From Lindgomyces ingoldianus (lineage: Eukaryota > Ascomycota > Dothideomycetes > Pleosporales > Lindgomycetaceae), in NCBI RefSeq assembly GCF_010093535.1, contig NW_022985169.1, positions 124,001 through 188,000 on the forward strand: a stretch of 64,000 nucleotides of DNA. The letters run 5' to 3'. This document shows positions 57,890 to 64,000 of the stretch, one piece after another. The notes beneath the pieces are model-generated. The model saw only the letters and a program-made list of their open reading frames with translations. It did not search any database and was not told the origin of the DNA. How positions within the stretch are numbered: the first letter of the stretch is position 1; every line of letters begins with the position of its first letter. The position numbers and the translations under genes were made by a program.

Positions 57890-58900
57890 ATGAACATCCT
57901 CACCAAAACCAAGATTATGACCACCAAGTAAGTCAACCTTAATATCATCCCCCGAGCGTACTCTGAATCTCCTTCAGCTCCCTCTCCCCAGACTCAGTGC
58001 GCCTTCTCACCATGCACATGCACGAGCGTCTGCCCCGCGAACTCCGCGACCAAATCTACTCCTACATCTGGTCAGACGCCGTCATTCGCGCCATGAACTA
58101 CACATCCCTCTTAACCCTCACCATCGGCGGCGTCGACATTCTTGAAGCCGTCTTCACCAAGATTCCAACCCACTACATGCACCGCGCCGCAGCCGTCGAG
58201 GCTGCGGAGTGGTTCTACGACCACTGCACGAGCATTGCGATCAACAGCCCAGATGAAATCAAGATGTTTCTCGAAACAGATGTATTTGGCATCGGCGTAG
58301 TGCCCAAGGACCGCGAGCTGCGGAAGTTGACGATTAAGATCGATGTCGGCAGTTGGAAAGCTCCGGCAGGTATATACGACGTGTTCGCGCCGCTGCTGCA
58401 GTTGAAAAAGCGGGAGGGGTTTCAGCTCAGCCTGGCCTTTCACGCCGGCGAGCACGGCCTCCAGGTCGTGAAGATGATGACCCTTGGTCAGCGACTCAAC
58501 GCCGTGATTGACAGACTCGGCTCCGGAGGAATCAAGAATGTTGATGTTAACTTCCATATCGCCATGGCGCATCATAACATCTTTGTTGTCGCCGATATCA
58601 AGAAGATGGTAGTTGGAGTGAACTCGGAAGCACTGAGTCTGGAGGGGTGGAGGAAGGCAGTGCTAGAAGATGAACAAGGCGCGGTTCCGCTCTTAGTAAG
58701 TCCTCCCATAACTGTAGTCAGGGAAGTATTACACATTAACATGTTTGCAATTTTAGGCAGGAATCGATCCCGGGCTGGTCTCCAGGGTTGCGCCAGAGAT
58801 CATCGCTGCAAGACTGGATCTTGATCTCTACGAGGCCAGACAGTGGCAGGTGAAGTTCCGGACGCTCTGTCGATCTTTGTTTCGCCCGCGCCGTTATTGA
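57890..58900 (+). CDS. Hypothetical protein with F-box-like N terminus, 299 aa
   Basis: Three exons: 57890-57927, 57978-58695 and 58757-58900, phases agreeing. Exon 1 is very short (MNILTKTKIMTT). The motif HERLPRELRDQIYSYIWSDA (residues about 25-45) is the LP-x-E-L-R-D-x-I-Y-x-Y-I-W start typical of many fungal F-box-like and 2EXR-type hypothetical proteins. The middle continues with AAAVEAAEWFYDHC and ELRKLTIKIDVGSW, where measured strands and helices are seen. The end is basic (FRTLCRSLFRPRRY). No leucine-rich repeats are evident. Function unknown; if it is an F-box protein it would act in SCF ubiquitin ligases, but the motif is degenerate. Confidence 0.8.
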
Positions 58901-59708
58901 TTAGGATAGTAGACGATAGCGATAGTAGTTAATGAGGTAGGGTGGGTAGGCTAGTAAATGGCAGTCTCGATCCGCAGAGTTTTCACTTCCTAATTTTGCG
59001 TGATGTCCTAACGCTTTTAACTACTTAGATACAGCACCTCACCACCCAGTACAGAACACGAGTGGAATAAAGTTTACCTACTGAACCTCTTGCTAGAACT
59101 AAGGAGACTGTTAACAGAGTGCAGCTTCCTGTTTGAAGAAGGTTGAAAAGCTCTTTCTACTTAAGCCTGTAAACTTCTACAATATTTCTTACTTCTAAGC
59201 TTAAAACAGTGCTTGCCTACAAAAGAGTTTCCAGTATATAGGCTACGTTTGCAGAGTGTAGATGGGGTTAATTAAAATCTTGCTAGTTAGAAAGGAGAAG
59301 AAAAGGGGTAACCATTTCTGTCTTCGAGCAGAAGCGAAGAGATATATGCAATTACGCTAAAGCTACTCTGTAGGCGCATTCATTTTCCTTTCTGCTAGCT
59401 TAATACTAGAGCTGTACTCCATGAATGCCGCTAGTGTACACAGGCTATATATACAGAACACATATGTGTTAATCAGAAGATTGCCAGTTAGAAAGCAGCA
59501 GTCGAGGATCATCCCATTCCTGTCTGAAAGATGGTCAGTATTGATATGAACTTAATCCGCCTACATACAATCGCTTCGTAGAAACTAAGCAAACCGCAGG
59601 GCCGAAAGTGCATCTACTCATACCACAAAACCAGCCAAGCCGTGGAAACTACCCATCAGTCATCAATCATCATCAAACAGAACTGCAAAGGGAGACCTCA
59701 AGATGCAG
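58901..59708. other. Intergenic, AT-rich with diverged direct duplication
   Basis: Two related stretches, about 59230-59350 and 59440-59560, share AGGCTA-TATA..., GTTAAT(T)...A-GATTGC(T)AGTTAGAAAG and CCATTTCTGTCT/CCATTCCTGTCT in the same order. They look like an old tandem duplication. No gene is seen. Confidence 0.45.
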
Positions 59709-61245
59709 CTATTTAGCCTCCTTCAACAAGGCTTCTGCAGCCGCATCTTTCTGCCCCGCGCTCCCACTCCGACTCGCCTCCTTCAGATCTCCAGCATCCT
59801 TTCCCTCCTTGCCCTCTGCCGCTTTCTTCAGCCTATCGGTATCTTCGGCTTTAACGTCCTTGGTCTTGGCATTTGTATCTTCCTCGTCGCTGTCCCCAAG
59901 ACTGAATGGATCATGGTCTTCGGGCTCGGGGTGTGGTGCTACAGACGTAAGGGGCTGCCACTTCTTGCCTCCTAACTTGCCGGGTGGCTGGTTTGCGGGC
60001 GAGGGATTGCGATACAGGGCGTCGACTTCATCAATAGGACCGCTCTGGGGTGGCGATACGGGCGTGGGCTTGAAGAGATCGGGATTTGCAAGCGGGCGGT
60101 TTGGTTTATGGTGGGCGGGGGCTGGAGGAAACAAGTTAGGGTGTGTTGGTGTCATGTGTATGTCTATGAATGACCATACCTTCATCATCTCTCAACTCCA
60201 GCGCCTCAAAATCATCTCCAAGCACCCTGTTGTCCGTATCATATCTCTCCCGATCTGCCGACCGCCTCTGCTCTGCAGACTTGCGTGCGCCGTAGAGCTG
60301 ATCTGACTGAGAAGGGCCATAGTTCTGGCGCTGTTGAGAGGGCTGAGCGTGCGTGTGCTCGTCGTAGTCGTCTTCGCCGTCGAGCTTCTTGCGAAAGTTG
60401 GTGATCCATTCGTTGACCTTACTCTGGGTCTCGCGGAAGCCTTGCTCGATGTTCTTCTTGATCACCGGGAGATCGTCTGCGAGAAGCTAGGGTTGAGGTG
60501 GGGCTCATGGAGGACAAGACTCAGCTTACCTTCGAAGAAGCTATGCTCCTTGTCGTCGTAAAGTTCATTGGGCTTCAGACCAGTGTCCTTGCGTCGCTGC
60601 GGCGCTCTAGGGCCACCGCGATGTGACGCATGTCCACCCTGGGTCTGATAGTGCTCTTCCAGCTGGCGGGCGTACAGCTCATCTGCCTCCAGCTGGTTTC
60701 GCGGCTGCTGAGTCGGCCTAGGCGGTTGAGGTGGAGGCGTTTCCTCGGCCTGGTAGTTGGGATCCGACATGCTGAGCAGCGCATTGAACGCAGGCTCCAC
60801 TTTGCCTCCGCTTGCGACAAGGACCGCCTTAACAACCTTGGCGTCGATGCCGGGGAAGGCCTCGATCAGCGTGTTCTCGGCCTGCTGCTGGGGACTCATC
60901 GGGCGCGGTGGCTTCGGGGGGGGGATCTCGGTAGCGTCGTCTGAGAAGCGGACACCCGGTTTAGGGGACTTAGAGGGGGGTGGCGGGGACGCAGCGCTCT
61001 CGAGGGCAGTTGAGGGTGTCTCGCCGTCGTCGTCGAAGTCGAGCGGGCGCGCGGTGGTCGGAGACTCAGCGCCTGGAGTGGTGCTGGCTTTTGGCTACAC
61101 AAAGGGGTCCGGATCAGTCATGCGACATCCTTTCAATTTTAGGTAGGTTTGGGGGGTTTGGAGGATGTGGTGGGTGCAGTGGAAGGTGGGTGGGAGGTGT
61201 GGCGGGGTGCTATGGTACCTTTTCGGCCGCTGGTTTCTCGGCCAT
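59709..61245 (-). CDS. CUE5: CUE-domain ubiquitin-binding autophagy adaptor (Cue5-like)
   Basis: Links ubiquitinated protein aggregates to Atg8 for autophagic destruction (Cue5/Tollip pathway). Four exons: 61245-61219, 61094-60530, 60476-60180 and 60121-59709, phases agreeing; 433 aa. The CUE domain is at about 79-120 (ENTLIEAFPGIDAKVVKAVL, followed by ASGGKVEPAFNALLSMSDP). It has the Phe-Pro and di-leucine contacts that bind ubiquitin. The C-terminal half has an Atg8-interacting motif core at 351-354, WQPL (in GGKKWQPLTS), which is the tetrapeptide I recall for yeast Cue5. Proline-rich and acidic disordered regions surround it. The 27-nt first exon gives MAEKPAAEK. Confidence 0.92.
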
Positions 61246-61957
61246 GGTGGGTGTTCTCGACGGAGTGGATTGGGGACTGTGAAGAGGAAAGCAAACACCA
61301 ACTCAAAGCGCTTTATCGCTGAATTATGAGTGCCTAGAGCTTCGTGGCGGCCGATGCAGGTCGGATGCGCGTTGGCTGTGGCTTTGGCTGTTTCACGTCG
61401 CCCGCGCTTGGCAATGACGAAGCTTGTCAGCAGGCGTATCCCTTCCGAGTTTCACGTGCAATCCGTCTCCAGCCTCGTCCTTTGGACTCCACTCTCCATC
61501 ATTCCCATCACCAGCTTCACCACGCCGTCTCCAATCTCTATCGCCAACCTCATATTCGAACTTGTCGCTTGTGCTCGTCAACTTCGTCTTCACGAAGGCG
61601 TCTGAGGTGAGGCGAGCTTCTGAACAATCCCCCTTCCCTTAAATCATGCCCTTTGATCAATCGGTAATTCTTTTGGTCTTTTTCATTTAGTATCGCTTTA
61701 TCTTTATATGTTTGGTAGTTTAAAATTATGCTTATGTCTACCATAAGAAGTACTTCTAGTAGTCCTAATTTTAGTCCATAGAAGGAAGAAGGAAAACTAA
61801 ATAATACCTCCATGCTGGTACACAATGGCGCAGGCTAGCATCTGATTTCAGGCGAGAATAGCGCCCTCTTGGCACCGTTCATTATTCTCGTAGGTGTGTC
61901 TATTGGGTAATCTCTGTCGGTTGTACTCTGGTTTCTTTCGGCGATTTCTGTCTTGCC
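61246..61957. other. Intergenic, no gene seen
   Basis: Promoter side of the Cue5-like gene on the left; the 3' end of the HET pseudogene on the right. Short frames only. Confidence 0.4.
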
Positions 61958-63757
61958 TCAAACCAATACAAATATCCTTAGCTCTTTGCTCCCCCGTGCA
62001 GCCCCTTTAAAGGCTTCCCCATCCATGATACCATGAACATATGGATCGCCAACTAACATGTACCCTCCATTGGTCGGTCGCAAAACGTACGGCATCGACC
62101 CGCCGCTCACAACGGCCACGATATCGGCTTCCCTACACTCCGCAGGCCAAAACCCAAAATATCCCTTCTCCGTTCTCACGAATCGGCGATCAACCACCAT
62201 TGCCCTATATAGCGTTGCAATAGTAGCTAATGAAGACATATCCTCCAATGGATGCTCATCGTCGTCACTCCTCATCCAATCGAACCATCTCTCAAACCTA
62301 AACATCTCAATGTGGTTTGCTCTCTTATATCTCCCTCGAAAATTATCCCTAGGCTGTTCCATTTTGTCTTTAGCCTCGGTACTGTCCGAACGTTGTGGCT
62401 GAAGACCTCCGATGACCGTCATCCAAATGGCTGTTTCGACCGTCTGCTTTTTAGTGCAATATAGACTTTCTCCGTCTTCGTCCATGCCGGCTATCTCCTT
62501 CATCTCGTCAAGAAGCTCCCTATTCCTAATCCTAATTTCTCCGGGTATAGCGCCATGTCTACTAATTGTGTCGAATGCAAGTCCCTCGACTTGAAGCTTT
62601 CCTTCAGAAACGGTCTTTAGCCTAGCTTTATGGCCCCCTGCATTGTACAAATGTATGATATCTAGCTACGTAAGATGCTCTATTGAATCTCCCGCCCTCG
62701 TAGTCCAATCCGGCACCCAAGACGGCAGTGCCATCAACTTCCGATCCCCGTAGCAAAAGCTCAAAAAATTCAACGTTTCCATCCTTCGATTATCTTCCAG
62801 CGCTGCCGCCGTAAAGACGTCCATGGCTGTCATCGAGTAGTCCAGATTAATGAAGTCGACGAACTTCCCTTTCGCAAGGTCTAGCATACCAAAAACCTTA
62901 TCGCACAAGCCTGTGGCTTCGCGAATCCGAAACATAGCCAGGATAAACAGGAACGAGAACTCGTGTGAGTAGTCTGTCAGCACGACTAGTGTTTCTTCGA
63001 GCACATCGGTGACGGTCAATCCCAGCTCATCGTCTTGCATCAGGTCGAGACAAATCAGCGCCTTCCCGTCACAGCAGTCGTCTCGGTAGAAGTATAGGTT
63101 CTGGATGAACCCCATCACTAGCTCCCTGTCGACAAACGATTGGCCGCATTGCAGCGCCACCCGTGTTGCGAAATTGAATTCCTGCACCGTCCATACCCTA
63201 GTCCACCACGGCAGCGACAGGAATTTAATCAAGCACTTTCGTACTTGCGCCGACTCGACATCTCCCAGGCCGGCGACATCCAGATGCGGAGCCTGTGAGC
63301 TATCGAGATGCAGCTCCGGATTTGCACCAATTTGCCACAACACCTCTAATGCAAAATTGCTCCCTTCCCAGCTCTCCCCGAGGAACGCAGGCTGCTTGAC
63401 TGTATACCGCGCCCATGAGTGCAACCTAGTGATTTCGTTCTTCGAGATTTGTCAGATCGATAGACAAAGCGTCGACCCAGAGCAGCCGTTCACGGTCTGC
63501 ATAGCGCAAGCTATACAGCGCCGTATACAGGTTCTTCGTCACCTGGATCGGCGAGGCTTCCAGTAGAATCTCCAACGTGTCATCCGCGTCGCCTCATACG
63601 TATGACAGCGCGTCGTATTCACCTTGGTTTCCAGACCCAGATTCAGACCCAGAGCCGTCACCGTCAAGGTGCAGCGCAAGTCCTCAGAGTGGGGGTCGGG
63701 GAGGAGGTGAAGGAGTCGAACCTCTGGCTTCGGGATATCGAGAGCCTTGTAGACCAT
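61958..63757 (-). pseudogene. HET-domain (heterokaryon incompatibility) gene, disrupted
   Basis: HET proteins trigger cell death when genetically different hyphae fuse. Starting at ATG 63757 the frame reads YKALDIPKPEVRLLHLLP and LRCTLTVTAL, shifts, and continues EYDALSYV-stop-GDADDTLEIL, LYTALYSLRYADRERLLWVD, LTNLEERNH-stop-VALMGAVYS, shifts again near 63410, and runs through LPWWTRVWTVQEFNFA, LMALPSWVPDWTTRAGDSIE, a TAG (62668-62666), to the end at 61958. Motifs YDALSYVWGD and RVWTVQE identify the family. Stops are TGA for Trp (63594-63596), TAG for probable Gln (63426-63428) and TAG (62666-62668). Two frameshifts and three stops make it non-functional as read. Confidence 0.8.
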
Positions 63758-64000
63758 TGTTTGAGAATCCGGCCGGCGCTGACTGGGCTTCTAGTGAACC
63801 GCTACGGTCAATCAGAGTTTCGCTCGTTGCTGTTGCCGTTACAATCCGTTCGTCAGGCGTCCTGCACGGTCACCAGAGAAACCTACTTCCCGCTACAGAG
63901 ATTTTACATCAACATTTAACTAAAGCTAGAATTGTCGTAAGAACTCGACAGAATGCTAAACAACCTGTCTGTTAGGCAGCCACTAATACCTCCCAAATGC

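Noticed and set aside
59608..60306. Plus-strand frame of 232 codons
   Set aside because: Antisense to the last exons of the Cue5-like gene, whose splice phases and domain make it the real gene.
1..64000. Secondary-metabolite gene cluster, CRISPR array, tRNA or rRNA genes
   Set aside because: No polyketide, peptide synthetase or terpene synthase backbone was recognised; the genome is eukaryotic, and no direct-repeat array, tRNA box pair or rRNA sequence was noticed.

Overview
The window is nuclear DNA from a filamentous ascomycete (Pezizomycotina; a Leotiomycetes-like fungus is my best guess, from gene style only). Genes have many short introns, mostly 47-60 bp, with GT...AG ends and branch sites such as TACTAAC. 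The gene set is fungal: GH67 alpha-glucuronidase, dipeptidyl peptidase V, PTR2 transporter, Nop4, Cue5, HET domain, DUF3176, DUF6699 and DUF6914 families. Gene models were built by hand from splice signals and reading phase. No backbone gene of a secondary-metabolite cluster is visible.

Left third (1-23 kb). A gene with a STAND-type N-terminal helical region runs off the left edge. It is followed by a secreted GH67 alpha-glucuronidase and a tiny two-exon gene for a Kex2-type precursor of a six-cysteine peptide. Next come a 672-residue protein of unknown function and an AT-rich decayed stretch with a broken TPR array and a Tc1-like transposase scrap. Then follow a DUF1295 membrane protein, secreted dipeptidyl peptidase V and a PTR2 oligopeptide transporter. 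Peptidase and transporter would make a natural peptide release and uptake pair. Directly after the transporter lies a 1.1-kb element bounded by 106-bp, nearly perfect inverted repeats.

Middle (23-44 kb). A BTB/T1-domain protein, a single-pass membrane protein, a small secreted cysteine-containing protein and a 10-exon ureohydrolase (agmatinase-like) that is intact once spliced. Then a small cytochrome-b5-like (MAPR) protein, an unrecognised coding-like block, the four-RRM nucleolar protein Nop4, a broken regulator-like remnant and ribosomal protein uL6 (RPL9) in nine exons, one only 8 nt long.

Right third (44-64 kb). An intact DUF6914 gene faces a ruined paralogue. This opens a 3.5-kb graveyard: APH phosphotransferase, RNase III domain, non-LTR retrotransposon and aldo-keto reductase fragments, all with stop codons mostly explained by C-to-T or G-to-A change, as expected from repeat-induced point mutation (RIP) or related decay. 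Beyond it are DUF6699, a decayed GH45 endoglucanase, DUF3176, an F-box-like hypothetical protein, the Cue5 ubiquitin-autophagy adaptor (CUE domain plus WQPL motif) and a HET-domain pseudogene with the same kind of stops. The pattern is a normal housekeeping and secretome region, interrupted by islands where non-self-recognition genes and transposons are being eroded.
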